A stretch of DNA of 64,000 nucleotides from CAYZJB01 sp964478735 (lineage in GTDB: Bacteria > CLD3 > SB21), in NCBI GenBank assembly GCA_964478735.1, contig CAYZJB010000005.1, positions 11,631 through 75,630 of the forward strand, read 5' to 3'. Of the stretch, positions 52,780-61,302 are shown in pieces. The notes beneath the pieces are model-generated. The model saw only the letters and a list, made by a program, of their open reading frames with translations. It was not told the origin of the DNA and did no database searches. Numbering within the stretch: the first letter of the stretch is position 1; every line of letters starts with the position of its first letter. The translations under genes were made by a program, and so were the position numbers.

Positions 52780-53715
52780 ATGAAAGATCGTCGGTTTCGA
52801 TTACTGTACTTACCTGAAAATCAATCCGAGATGCGTGAGTTTTTTATCTCTCGCAATCGGATGGTCTTTTTTGGCGTTGCGGTCCTCGGTTTGTTGCTTA
52901 TCCTGACGACGGTCATTGGCGTTTTGTTTTCATCTTACACCGGAGACGAGCGGCTGGCGGCCCTTCAGGCGGAGAATCAGATCCTGAAAGGGCAGGTTTC
53001 TGAAACCACCGACCGCATTCGCGACCTGATGAAGCAGGTGGATATCATTCGCGAGCGTGACAGCGAACTGCGACTGGTCAACAATCTTCCGGAAGTTGAA
53101 GAAATTCTGAAGGATGCAGGGATCGGTGGAAGTGACCTGGGGTTCCGGTACAACCCGGATCTGTTGTCGGCGGAGTCGGAAGACCTCGTACGAACAAATT
53201 TAGAAAATCTTGATAAACTCGAGTCGTCGATCAAACTCGAAATGCAAAGTTACGCCGATCTCACCGAAAAGATCAACTCCCGGGCGAGCAAGCTGAGCTA
53301 TATTCCGTCGATCTGTCCCATTAAAAAAGGCGGACGCGTGACGGACCGTTTCGGGGTTCGTCGAAGTTTCCGCGGATGGAAGGCGCATACGGGCCTGGAT
53401 ATTGCCGCGCGATGGGGAACGCCCGTTTACGCGACGGCCGACGGTGTGGTGGAGAGCGTGACGTGGCGAGGCGGGTACGGGAAGACCGTCATCATCGATC
53501 ATGGCGGGGGCGTCAAAACGCTCTACGGCCATCTTTCCGCGTATAACGTGCGCCGCGGCGACAAAGTGAATCGCAACGATAAAATCGCGGAAGTCGGCAG
53601 CACCGGCCTTTCCACCGGACCGCATCTGCATTACGAAGTCCGCGTCAATAGCGTCGTACAAAATCCGGAATTGTATATTTTCTTCGACATGGTGGATTAC
53701 CTCGAAGTGCGGTAA
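52780..53715 (+). CDS. M23-family (LytM) peptidase with membrane anchor
   Basis: 311 residues from the ATG preceded by AAGGAG. One membrane helix near residues 27-48, then a periplasmic coiled coil (about 58-185), then an M23 zinc endopeptidase domain with HTGLDIAARWGTPV (about 203-216), YGHLS and GPHLHYEV (about 285-292), giving the two zinc ligands of the HxxxD and HxH motifs. All expected ligands are present, so it is probably active on peptidoglycan crosslinks. It converges with mltD, overlapping it by 19 bases. Confidence 0.9.
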   Translation: MKDRRFRLLYLPENQSEMREFFISRNRMVFFGVAVLGLLLILTTVIGVLFSSYTGDERLAALQAENQILKGQVSETTDRIRDLMKQVDIIRERDSELRLVNNLPEVEEILKDAGIGGSDLGFRYNPDLLSAESEDLVRTNLENLDKLESSIKLEMQSYADLTEKINSRASKLSYIPSICPIKKGGRVTDRFGVRRSFRGWKAHTGLDIAARWGTPVYATADGVVESVTWRGGYGKTVIIDHGGGVKTLYGHLSAYNVRRGDKVNRNDKIAEVGSTGLSTGPHLHYEVRVNSVVQNPELYIFFDMVDYLEVR

Positions 53716-54950
53716 CTTTCCTCGTTTCCCACAAAAATCACCAGATCCGATCCCAGTCTCGCCACATCATCCGTCAACCGGTTCCAGTCCTGCAATTGCT
53801 GAACCGTGACACGGTATTTTTCGGCGATCTTCGTGAGATTATCGCCCGGTGCGACCTGATGGACGATACGTCGCTGGGCCGGGACGTAAATGCGAAGCAC
53901 TTTGCCCTGCGGGACCACATCCGACGTCAGCCGGTTCCAGGATCGGATGTCGTTCACGCCGATGCCGTATTGTTCAGCGATTTTGATCAGGTAATCTCCG
54001 GCCCTGACCGTGTGTTGGATTTCGACCGGGTCTTCGGCGGTACGCACGGTATCATTTACGACGGCGTTCGCGGGCAGCAGCAGTTCGTATTCTCCCGCCG
54101 GCAGCGAGTAATCTAAAATCCAAAAGTTGAGAAGCTTGAGCGTTTTGTAATTGATGCCTCGAGCGTTGGCCCAGTGGCCGAGGTCACGCAGCGGGCCCTT
54201 CACGGTGATCCGTTGTGTGTTCAAATCATAGCGGGAATGCATTTCCGCCGAATCGACGTGAAATCCGTAATGCTCGGGCCGCTGAAAGAGTTCTTTAAAA
54301 AAAACAATATGGAAAAGGTAGTAGCGCGTTTCGCGGTTCAAAAACGCGTCGAAATAATTGTCGACGTTCTGTTTTTCCATCGCTTCGGAAATGTTGCCCT
54401 GACCGGCATTGTAGGCGGCGGCGGCAAACGACCAGCTTCCGTACCGCTCACGCAATGATTTTAGCATTCGCAGCGCTGCCCGCGTGGATTTCTCGACGTG
54501 AAACCGTTCGTCAATGTCTTTGTTAACCGTCAATCCCCATAGGCGCGCCGTTCCGGGAATAAACTGCCATAAACCACCCGCGCCCGCGCGTGACACGGCA
54601 TCGATACGCAACGCGCTTTCCGCTGCTGCAAGATATTTGAGATCGGCAGGCATCCCCATGGCCGTGAGCACGCTGTCAAAAAACGGAAAGTATTTTCCAG
54701 ACCGTTTGATAAATAAAATATTGGCGCGGTCGTTGACCATCCGGGTATAAAAAACATCCTCCATGCGTTCCCGTACGTCCTCGACTTCCAGCGGAACCCT
54801 TTCTCCGCAGAACGATAGCGAATCCGGGAGTCTCCACGTCGACATGCCCGTCACGGTTGCGTTCGTAACTGCCGATTCGGGAAAAACGGGATCTCCCAAC
54901 AGCGTCAACGCGGTGATCAAAACGGTCGCCAGTACATCGATGAGTCGCAT
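53697..54950 (-). CDS. mltD: membrane-bound lytic murein transglycosylase D type
   Basis: 417 residues with a signal peptide, an SLT domain (about 95-220) and two LysM repeats (about 320-365 and 370-412). The catalytic Glu is in LAAAESALRIDAVSRAGAGGLWQF; the NAGQG and the YYLFHIVFFKEL segments fit the family. It cleaves glycan strands with anhydro-product formation. GAGGAG precedes the ATG. It faces the M23 peptidase gene, so two wall hydrolases share one convergent end. Confidence 0.92.
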   Translation of the reverse strand: MRLIDVLATVLITALTLLGDPVFPESAVTNATVTGMSTWRLPDSLSFCGERVPLEVEDVRERMEDVFYTRMVNDRANILFIKRSGKYFPFFDSVLTAMGMPADLKYLAAAESALRIDAVSRAGAGGLWQFIPGTARLWGLTVNKDIDERFHVEKSTRAALRMLKSLRERYGSWSFAAAAYNAGQGNISEAMEKQNVDNYFDAFLNRETRYYLFHIVFFKELFQRPEHYGFHVDSAEMHSRYDLNTQRITVKGPLRDLGHWANARGINYKTLKLLNFWILDYSLPAGEYELLLPANAVVNDTVRTAEDPVEIQHTVRAGDYLIKIAEQYGIGVNDIRSWNRLTSDVVPQGKVLRIYVPAQRRIVHQVAPGDNLTKIAEKYRVTVQQLQDWNRLTDDVARLGSDLVIFVGNEESYRTSR

Positions 54951-55000
54951 ATCCTTCTCCTCAGAATGTCAGTCGTGTAAAAGTGATGAGAGGGGATGGA

Positions 55001-55031
55001 AAAACAGAAAGCAGGCCAAAGCCTGCTTTCT
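55001..55031 (-). terminator. terminator of the lysine-rich small protein gene
   Basis: Perfect 11-bp stem AGAAAGCAGGC (55006-55016) and GCCTGCTTTCT (55021-55031) with loop CAAA. For the reverse transcript it is followed by a T-run (55004-55001). It stands ~100 bases downstream of the small gene. Confidence 0.7.
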
Positions 55032-55126
55032 CTGAAAACTGGAGAGGGTGTGTAACGTCCTCTCGACAACTAAGCTCTTACAGTGTGTAATCCAGATGGA
55101 ACTACTGTAAGAATTCCACAAGGGAA

Positions 55127-55213
55127 TTATTTCTTCTTAGCTGTTTTCTTCTTGGCAGTTTTCTTCTTCGGAGCCGTTTTTTTCTTGGCTTTCTTTCCTT
55201 TTTTCGCTGCCAT
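55127..55213 (-). CDS. 28-residue lysine/alanine-rich histone-H1-like protein
   Basis: The peptide begins MAAKKGKKAKKKTAP and continues with KKKTA repeats to a TAA, about 60% Lys. An AAAGGAAA ribosome binding site lies 11-18 bases upstream, a TTGACT-17-TAAAAT promoter lies 70 bases upstream and a terminator follows, so it is an independent gene. Such tails resemble the C-terminal arm of histone H1 and bacterial AlgP/HctB-like proteins and would bind DNA or RNA by charge. Function is inferred from composition only. Confidence 0.75.
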   Translation of the reverse strand: MAAKKGKKAKKKTAPKKKTAKKKTAKKK

Positions 55214-55255
55214 GCGAAGATTTCCTTTCACCTGGTTTAACTTCTGTTAATTAAT

Positions 55256-55278
55256 TGAGAGAAGTGTTTCATCTCTCA
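55256..55278. repeat. inverted repeat in the leader of the lysine-rich gene
   Basis: TGAGAGA (55256-55262), 9-nt loop, TCTCTCA (55272-55278), at or just after the predicted transcription start. It could be an operator or a 5' mRNA hairpin. Confidence 0.45.
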
Positions 55279-55283
55279 CTTCG

Positions 55284-55312
55284 ATTTTAACCGATTCCCT
55301 TCTGAAAGTCAA
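55284..55312 (-). promoter_or_regulatory. sigma70 promoter of the lysine-rich gene
   Basis: Reverse strand TTGACT (55312-55307), 17-bp spacer, TAAAAT (55289-55284). Further TTGACA words lie upstream at about 55411-55453 in an otherwise gene-free, A/T-rich stretch (55313-55504). Confidence 0.65.
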
Positions 55313-55504
55313 CAAAATTCTACAGTTACGCGTAAACCCTTCAAAACATTGTAACTATCCTGGAGCGTATCGTCAAACTCCTTAAAAAACAACATGGCTG
55401 CAAAAGCACGTCTGTCAAGGGTTTATAGCGATTTAACAATTTTTTTTGTCAAGAGAAAAAATAAAAAAGCGCGTGAAAAAATGATGCGGAAAAAAAGATT
55501 TGAA

Positions 55505-56587
55505 TTATTTTTTTTGAGCGTTTACGGAATTTTTTTCCATCTCACGTCGCATTTTGTCGAGATGACGACGCGCGATGAGATGTTCGTCCATCGATCGTGA
55601 GAAGATGTGTTTGCCTGTACCGTCGGCGACCATGTATAAAAAATCCGTTTTTGCCGGATACAAGGCAGCGAGCAGCGCGTCTTTGCCGGGATTGTTGATC
55701 GGTCCGGGCGGCAGTCCTGCAAAACGGTACGTATTGTACGGGTGATCGATTTCAAGGTCTTTTGTATACAATCGTCGCGGGCCGTCGGGAATGATGAACT
55801 GTACGGTCGGATCCGCCTGGAGCAACATGTGACGCCGTAAGCGGTTGTGGTAGACGGAGCTGACCAGAAATCTTTCCTGTTCATCGCCCGTTTCGCCTTC
55901 AATGATGCTGGCCAGGGTGACGATCTGGTGTGGAGTCATTTGTAATTCTCGCGCACGCCGTTCCCACTCCGTTGTAAAGACGGAGTGAAATTCTCTGACC
56001 ATGGTACGAATGATATCGCGTTCCGTCGATCCGGGATCGAAGAAGTACGTGTTTGGCATCAGATATCCCTGCAACGATGTATCTCGGATCGCCAATTCCC
56101 TTGCAAACGTCGAATCCCGCATCGTCTGTACGAATCGCACCGAATCAATGGGCATGCGGGACCTGATCGTACGGATGATGTAGCGGTGGTCCTTCCCTTC
56201 GGGAATGGTAATTTTGACGCTTTGCGGGCGTGTCCTTTCCAGGATATGAAGTACCTGATAATTGCTCGCACGCCGCGGAAGCAGGTATTGCCCGGCTTTC
56301 AGCTCTTTTTCTAGTCCTGAGAATTTTGCCGCGTAGACAAAGAGGTTTGCGTTGTCGACGATCCCGCTCTCCTCGAGAATTTGAGAAATGTCATGAAGGC
56401 TCGAACCGCGCGGAATCGAAATGGAAACTTTCTGACTTAAGGGCAGGGTGTTGAGATCGACGGTCGGTGCGTTGTACAAAACGATTTTGTAAAAAAGAAA
56501 AAAGGCGAGCGCCATCAGACCGAGCAATATGCCGATGACGGTCAGGTACGGCTTGAGGCGTGAAGGCAGAGGGTTAGTCGATTGCAT
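55505..56587 (-). CDS. mltG: endolytic murein transglycosylase
   Basis: 360 residues of the YceG/MltG family, which cuts nascent glycan strands and ends their growth. One N-terminal membrane helix (about residues 12-35), a LysM-like segment (VSISIPRGSSLHDISQILEE and on), and the catalytic Glu in TLASIIEGETGDEQER near residue 230; LPPGPINNPGKDAL is a family signature. Length is normal. It follows the histidine kinase gene by 63 bases and may be the last gene of that reverse operon. Confidence 0.93.
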   Translation of the reverse strand: MQSTNPLPSRLKPYLTVIGILLGLMALAFFLFYKIVLYNAPTVDLNTLPLSQKVSISIPRGSSLHDISQILEESGIVDNANLFVYAAKFSGLEKELKAGQYLLPRRASNYQVLHILERTRPQSVKITIPEGKDHRYIIRTIRSRMPIDSVRFVQTMRDSTFARELAIRDTSLQGYLMPNTYFFDPGSTERDIIRTMVREFHSVFTTEWERRARELQMTPHQIVTLASIIEGETGDEQERFLVSSVYHNRLRRHMLLQADPTVQFIIPDGPRRLYTKDLEIDHPYNTYRFAGLPPGPINNPGKDALLAALYPAKTDFLYMVADGTGKHIFSRSMDEHLIARRHLDKMRREMEKNSVNAQKK

Positions 56588-56650
56588 TCGATTTCAGATT
56601 CATATCAAAAAACGGAACATGATACGGAATACGTCGAAGGGACGCAAACA

Positions 56651-58741
56651 CTACTTTGTGGAAATCACCGTGGGCGTCGGCGGAAAAAGGATGGTGAAAA
56701 CGGTACCCTGACCCCGCGTGCTGCGGAGATCACAGCGAAGATCATGTTTTTCGAGAATGTCATGTACGATAGGAAGGCCCAGTCCCGTTCCCTGTCGTTT
56801 CGTTGTATAAAAGACATCAAAAACTTTGGGGAGATCATCGGGCAAAATCCCTTCACCGGTATCCTCGAAAGCAAGTCGCGTGAATTCATCCGCCCGGAAC
56901 AGCCGGACCGTCAATGTACCTCCGTTCGGCATGGCGTCCAGCGCGTTGATGATGATGTTTTGAAAGGCCTGCTGGAGCAGTTCCGCGTCGATGTCGTAAA
57001 CGAATTCTTCCCGATCGAAAACCTCGACGCAGGTGACGTGCTGGGTGATCAGCCGTTCCCGCAAAATAGAGATTGCCTGACGTACGATCGGAACGATGGC
57101 GGACGGTACCCGACGCGGCGATTCCGCCTTGATGAATTTCAGCGTATCGTTCAGGATGCGTTCCAACCGCAGCGATTCGTCGGCAATGATGCGGATGTAG
57201 GCTTCGTTCGCGGCCAGATGTTTTCCGTTTAAAATCGCGCGCGCAAATCCACCCACGGCGACGAGCGGATTCCGAATATCGTGGGCCATCTTTGCCGATA
57301 GTTCTCCGATCGCGGCGAGCTTTTCCGAACGAACCAGGCGCTGTTGACTTTCCTTGAGCGATTGATGGGCCTCTTCGACCTCGCGTACTTTTTTTTCGAG
57401 TTTGTCCACCAGCATCGCATTTTGCACCGCCGCCCCGATCTGATGCGCAAAGATCTGAAGCGTCGCAACTTCCTCGGAAGTAATTTCCCTTCCCGAAATC
57501 GAATTGTCGATGACGAGCAGCCCGACGGCTCCGCCCGACGTGCTGAGCGGTACGATCGCGAGCCGGTCCGTTTCAAACGTCGATCGCAATTGCGGTGTGG
57601 CAAATTTATCTTCGTTGCGTGCGATCCGCAGGGTCTGTTGCCGCTGGAAAGCTTCGCGAAGCGCAGCGAATCCGTCGTCCGGCTCGGGAGCGGCGACGGG
57701 AATCGACAACCGGGAGACGATCTGGTTAACCTTGAAATCCGTACCATCCTGAACGGCATGATACGTCATGAGGATATGCGACAGCGACGATTCTTCTTCC
57801 GAAAGACGGCTCCAGAGCAAGCCGGCTTCATGTGCATCCGACGGGCCGATGGCTTTGCGGCCTTTGATCCATTGCCGTTCGTCGTCGGCCAGCAAGAGAA
57901 ACGCGCGATTGAACCGGAATCCCTGTCCGGCGGTGGCCGCCACGAGGATCATGTCCAAAATTTCATCGAGATCCAACGACCGGTGGATGAGGACCGAGAT
58001 TTCATTGATTTTTGCGAGATTGGCCAGACTTCGCTGTCGATTTTCCTCCAGTGTCACTTCCGGCGTCCGGTCACGCAACATCAGCAGAGTCTGGCGGTGA
58101 CCCTGCGTACGAAGCGGCACGAGCGTGAGCTCGCAAAAAATAATGTCATGGTTTTTTGTCAGGCACCTGGCCCGGGTGTCACGGATCGTATCTTCGAGGT
58201 GCAGGGTTTCCGATAACGATTTTAACGTTCGCAAAAACGGCGTTCCTTCGTCAAACAACATGGAGATCGGGCGTCCGATCATCTCGCCTTCCGTATAGCC
58301 AAACGTTTTTTCAGCGCTGGCGTTCCACGTACAAACCGTAAGCGCGTTGTCCAGCGTGATGATTGCATCGGGAGAATAGGACAACACGCTGTGGAGCAAT
58401 GAACGTTCCGCCTGGAATTGGAGTTCGTTCGCCCTCGCCTGGGTATTGTCGTAAGAAAACTTTAAAATCATACGGGACTGTCCCGTCTCATTGACCACGG
58501 GGATATAAACTTCTTCAATGCTGTGTACCCGCCCGTTATCGGTGACGTCGACCACGTGGGTCTGAATGGTTTTTTCCTGCATGCATTTCTGCACGATCTG
58601 GCGATGCGCCGCTTCGAGTTTTTCGTACCGGTGGTGAAAAGCGTCCCAGAACCACGTACCGGTATCGTCCGGAATCAAAAGCTGGCCGTTGACTTTTTGG
58701 AGCGAATGAATGAGTTCGAAAATCGGGATATGGTCCAACAT
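56651..58741 (-). CDS. soluble PAS-GAF sensor histidine kinase
   Basis: 696 residues without membrane segments. An N-terminal PAS-like region is followed by a clear PAS domain (about 125-245, VLSYSPDAIITLDNALTVCTWN), a GAF domain (about 250-430) and a coiled coil, then HisKA with His487 in AKMAHDIRNPLVAV and a HATPase domain with N, G1 and G2 boxes (about 590-690, including NALDAMPNGG and GTGLGLPIV). All kinase residues are present. No partner response regulator is adjacent. It starts 3 bases after the amrS stop. Confidence 0.92.
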   Translation of the reverse strand: MLDHIPIFELIHSLQKVNGQLLIPDDTGTWFWDAFHHRYEKLEAAHRQIVQKCMQEKTIQTHVVDVTDNGRVHSIEEVYIPVVNETGQSRMILKFSYDNTQARANELQFQAERSLLHSVLSYSPDAIITLDNALTVCTWNASAEKTFGYTEGEMIGRPISMLFDEGTPFLRTLKSLSETLHLEDTIRDTRARCLTKNHDIIFCELTLVPLRTQGHRQTLLMLRDRTPEVTLEENRQRSLANLAKINEISVLIHRSLDLDEILDMILVAATAGQGFRFNRAFLLLADDERQWIKGRKAIGPSDAHEAGLLWSRLSEEESSLSHILMTYHAVQDGTDFKVNQIVSRLSIPVAAPEPDDGFAALREAFQRQQTLRIARNEDKFATPQLRSTFETDRLAIVPLSTSGGAVGLLVIDNSISGREITSEEVATLQIFAHQIGAAVQNAMLVDKLEKKVREVEEAHQSLKESQQRLVRSEKLAAIGELSAKMAHDIRNPLVAVGGFARAILNGKHLAANEAYIRIIADESLRLERILNDTLKFIKAESPRRVPSAIVPIVRQAISILRERLITQHVTCVEVFDREEFVYDIDAELLQQAFQNIIINALDAMPNGGTLTVRLFRADEFTRLAFEDTGEGILPDDLPKVFDVFYTTKRQGTGLGLPIVHDILEKHDLRCDLRSTRGQGTVFTILFPPTPTVISTK

Positions 58742-58744
58742 GCG

Positions 58745-59794
58745 TTACCAGCGACCGGGGATTTCGTGACGGCATTCCGGGCAACGAGCGTCGACGATAC
58801 GATTGGCCAGGATGCGGTAGCCGCGGCGCTCGACGAGCGTTGCCTGACACGACGGACAACGTGTATTTTCGAATTCACCCGTTTCTCCGGGTAAATTTCC
58901 GGCATAAACAAAGTGCAATCCGACGTCATGTCCGATGGCGGCTGCGCGCATCAAGGTATCTGCCGGCGTCTCACCGCGGTCCGTCATTTTATAATCGGGA
59001 TGAAATGCGGTCACGTGCCAGGGAATATCGGCGGAAACGGAAACGAGAAAATCGGCGATCTGCCGCAATTCATCATTCGAATCGTTGTACCCCGGAATGA
59101 CGAGCGTTACGACCTCCAGCCAGAACCCCATGGCGTAAATCCGTCGAACGCTTTCCACGACGTTTTTCAACGTGGTACCGAGCTTACGATAATTTTTGTC
59201 ATTAAACGTTTTGAGGTCGACTTTGTACAGTTCGACAAACGGCCGGATGTACTCCAGCACTTCCGGTGTCGCGTTGCCGTTGGATACGAAACTCCCCATG
59301 ATGCCATGGCGTTGAGCTTCGCGGAAAATTTCAATGGCCCATTCCGCCGTGATCAACGGTTCGTTGTACGTACTGGTCAGGACCCGCGCGCGATAATGGC
59401 GGGCGAGGTCGACGACCTGGGAGGCCGTCATCGTGACCGGATGGCTTCCCGCATTGACGTCGGTCAAGGCCTGCGATGTGATCCAGTTTTGACAGTACGA
59501 ACAGTGGAGGTCACACCCGAGCATTCCGAAGCTTAGCGCCTTCGATCCCGGGTAGGCGTGAAAAAACGGTTTTTTCTCGATGGGATCCAACTGAACGCCG
59601 GCCACGTATCCGTGCGGTACCCACAGTCGATCATCCCGGCGGAAGCGAATTTTGCAAATTCCGTCGCGACCTTCATGGAGTTTACACCGGTGTCCGCACG
59701 CAACGCATTCGATCGTCCCGTCGTCCCATCGCCGAAACAACTCTCCTTCTTTGACATGTCGATCGAGGAGGTGTTTTAGCGTCGTGGTGGCCAT
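58745..59794 (-). CDS. amrS: AmmeMemoRadiSam-system radical SAM enzyme
   Basis: 349 residues. The radical SAM cluster motif is CDLHCSYC (about 94-101), preceded by an N-terminal Cys/His region (CVACGHRCKLHEGRDGICK) and followed by a Cys-rich tail (RCPSCQATLV...RCPECRHE) that may bind zinc. The order and GSKALSFGMLGCDLHCSYCQN context match the AmrS family. Genes for its usual partners, the AMMECR1 and Memo proteins, are not in this window. The reaction is unknown in general. Its ATG overlaps the kinase-like gene stop by one base. Confidence 0.88.
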   Translation of the reverse strand: MATTTLKHLLDRHVKEGELFRRWDDGTIECVACGHRCKLHEGRDGICKIRFRRDDRLWVPHGYVAGVQLDPIEKKPFFHAYPGSKALSFGMLGCDLHCSYCQNWITSQALTDVNAGSHPVTMTASQVVDLARHYRARVLTSTYNEPLITAEWAIEIFREAQRHGIMGSFVSNGNATPEVLEYIRPFVELYKVDLKTFNDKNYRKLGTTLKNVVESVRRIYAMGFWLEVVTLVIPGYNDSNDELRQIADFLVSVSADIPWHVTAFHPDYKMTDRGETPADTLMRAAAIGHDVGLHFVYAGNLPGETGEFENTRCPSCQATLVERRGYRILANRIVDARCPECRHEIPGRW

Positions 59795-60444
59795 TACGGT
59801 GTCGGGTTATAATATCGAATACCGGAGACCCTGGACATCTGTGCAATCAGGTGGTCGACTTGATGAGGGTTTTCGGGATCGAACTGTATCGCATTCACGA
59901 TCAGCAGAGGGGACCAGCGGAAGTGGAGGAAGAACTGATTGTATTCGTCTACGAGATTGCGAATGTACGCTTCATCCAGTTCGGGGCGACTGCGCTGGCC
60001 CTTGGGGACGGCATAATTGTCGCGCAGCGTGTCCATGAGATGATCCGGACTACTCTGAAGATAAATCACCAGATCGGGAATGGCAAGTTCTCGTTCCATC
60101 TGGTTCAGTAGCGTCTCATAAAGTGAAAGGTCTTCGGGTTTCAGACGAAGGTTGGCATGAATACGATCGCAATATAATAGATAGTCGGAGACGACGGCAT
60201 CGTAAAAAATTTCCGTTTGGACGATTTGTTTTTGAACCTTGAACCGGTCGATCAACCGCAGCAGTTGCTTTTTGAACGCAAGGTCGTCGGGATCGCGGCT
60301 GTACACCTCGAGCATGGGGCCGACGGCGGTTTCCTCAAGGACCTCTCGTCCGTTGAGACGCTGGGCGACGGCTTTGGCAAGCAAAGTGTTTTTGCGACGC
60401 AGAACGCCGTCCACGGCGATGAATCGCAGTTCCGAAGCGCTCAT
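59794..60444 (-). CDS. deoxynucleoside-kinase-like protein with degenerate P-loop
   Basis: 216 residues from the ATG at 60444, which forms an ATGA overlap with folK. The body matches the bacterial deoxyadenosine/deoxyguanosine kinase family (EETAVGPMLEVYSRDPDDLAF, YDAVVSDYLLYCDRIHANL, IPDLVIYLQSSPDHLMDTL). However, residues 13-20 that should read GxxxxGKT read GVLRRKNT, with the loop Gly and Lys lost and no length change, and the later Arg-rich lid (about 143-150) is altered too. A non-catalytic or changed role is likely. folK-kinase neighbours are a common arrangement in Bacteroidetes-related genomes. Confidence 0.8.
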   Translation of the reverse strand: MSASELRFIAVDGVLRRKNTLLAKAVAQRLNGREVLEETAVGPMLEVYSRDPDDLAFKKQLLRLIDRFKVQKQIVQTEIFYDAVVSDYLLYCDRIHANLRLKPEDLSLYETLLNQMERELAIPDLVIYLQSSPDHLMDTLRDNYAVPKGQRSRPELDEAYIRNLVDEYNQFFLHFRWSPLLIVNAIQFDPENPHQVDHLIAQMSRVSGIRYYNPTP

Positions 60445-60947
60445 GCCGGCGTTCCTTCCCGCCAGACGGACGCCAGGCGGCGAACGGCGGCGGTATCGCG
60501 GCACGTGCGGAGGATCACGGAGACCGGCTGATGCCTGACCGGACAGATCCAGTCGGGCACGATTTCATAGAGCGGATATAAAACAAAATTGCGATCGGCA
60601 TAACGCGGATGAGGGACCGTCAGGCCAGGCCGATCGACGATACAGTCGTCGAAAAAAACAATGTCGATGTCGATAGGCCTCGGACCGTTGCGAACCGTTT
60701 GGATACGACCGAGATCGACTTCGATTTTGCGCAGAGCGGGATGAAACGTCATAAGATCGAGATGGGTTCGAACCAGCGCAGCGACATTCAAGAACTCGGG
60801 TTGAGACACGTTACCGACGGGTGCCGTTTCGTACAACGAGGAAACGGTATCGACAGACGCAAATTGATCGATGGCCCTCAGCGCTTCGTCCAACTGACGC
60901 TGCGGGTCTCCGGTGTTGGCGCCCAGACTCAAAACGGCGCTATGCAT
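60441..60947 (-). CDS. folK: 2-amino-4-hydroxy-6-hydroxymethyldihydropteridine pyrophosphokinase
   Basis: 168 residues from the ATG at 60947 (8-base overlap with folB). HPPK adds pyrophosphate to the pterin in folate synthesis. Signatures: LSLGANTGDPQRQL near the start, SSLYETAPVG, and the conserved GPRPIDIDIVFFDD (about 83-96) followed by VPHPRYADRNFVLYPL. Length is normal. It sits between folB and the kinase-like gene in one operon. Confidence 0.94.
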   Translation of the reverse strand: MHSAVLSLGANTGDPQRQLDEALRAIDQFASVDTVSSLYETAPVGNVSQPEFLNVAALVRTHLDLMTFHPALRKIEVDLGRIQTVRNGPRPIDIDIVFFDDCIVDRPGLTVPHPRYADRNFVLYPLYEIVPDWICPVRHQPVSVILRTCRDTAAVRRLASVWREGTPA

Positions 60948-61302
60948 GGCGTTTTCGAGTGATTTCAACTTCGACATGATCCAACGATCCCCGGATCGGA
61001 ACGCTCGGTTTACGGACTCTCACCGTTACTTCGTCAACCGCGAAATCCTTCAGAATGTGCTGTGCGACGTTCTGAGCGACGGCTTCGATGAGGTAAAATT
61101 TCTTTTCCGTCACGACGGTATGAATACGGTGATACACCTGCTCGTAATCGATCGATAAGTCCAGACGATCTTCGGCCGCGGCTTTCGAGAAATCCAGGCC
61201 GAGCTCCACGTCGATTTCAAAGCGTTGCCCTAGTTTGCGTTCTTCTTCGAACGCCCCGTGATGGGCGTAGAAAATCATGTGCGTCAGTTTAATCTTATCC
61301 AT
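60940..61302 (-). CDS. folB: dihydroneopterin aldolase
   Basis: 120 residues. Signatures: FYAHHGAFEEERKLGQRFEIDVEL at the N-terminus and the catalytic Lys in RVRKPSVPIRGSLDHVEVEI near residue 98. It makes hydroxymethyldihydropterin for FolK, the next gene. The ATG overlaps the end of the aminotransferase gene by 8 bases. Confidence 0.94.
   Translation of the reverse strand: MDKIKLTHMIFYAHHGAFEEERKLGQRFEIDVELGLDFSKAAAEDRLDLSIDYEQVYHRIHTVVTEKKFYLIEAVAQNVAQHILKDFAVDEVTVRVRKPSVPIRGSLDHVEVEITRKRHA

Noticed and set aside
55394..55600. Forward ORF of 68 codons with a Lys/Arg-rich middle, antisense to the mltG end
   Set aside because: It overlaps the well-supported mltG C-terminus, has no ribosome binding site, and its composition follows from A-runs in the intergenic stretch.
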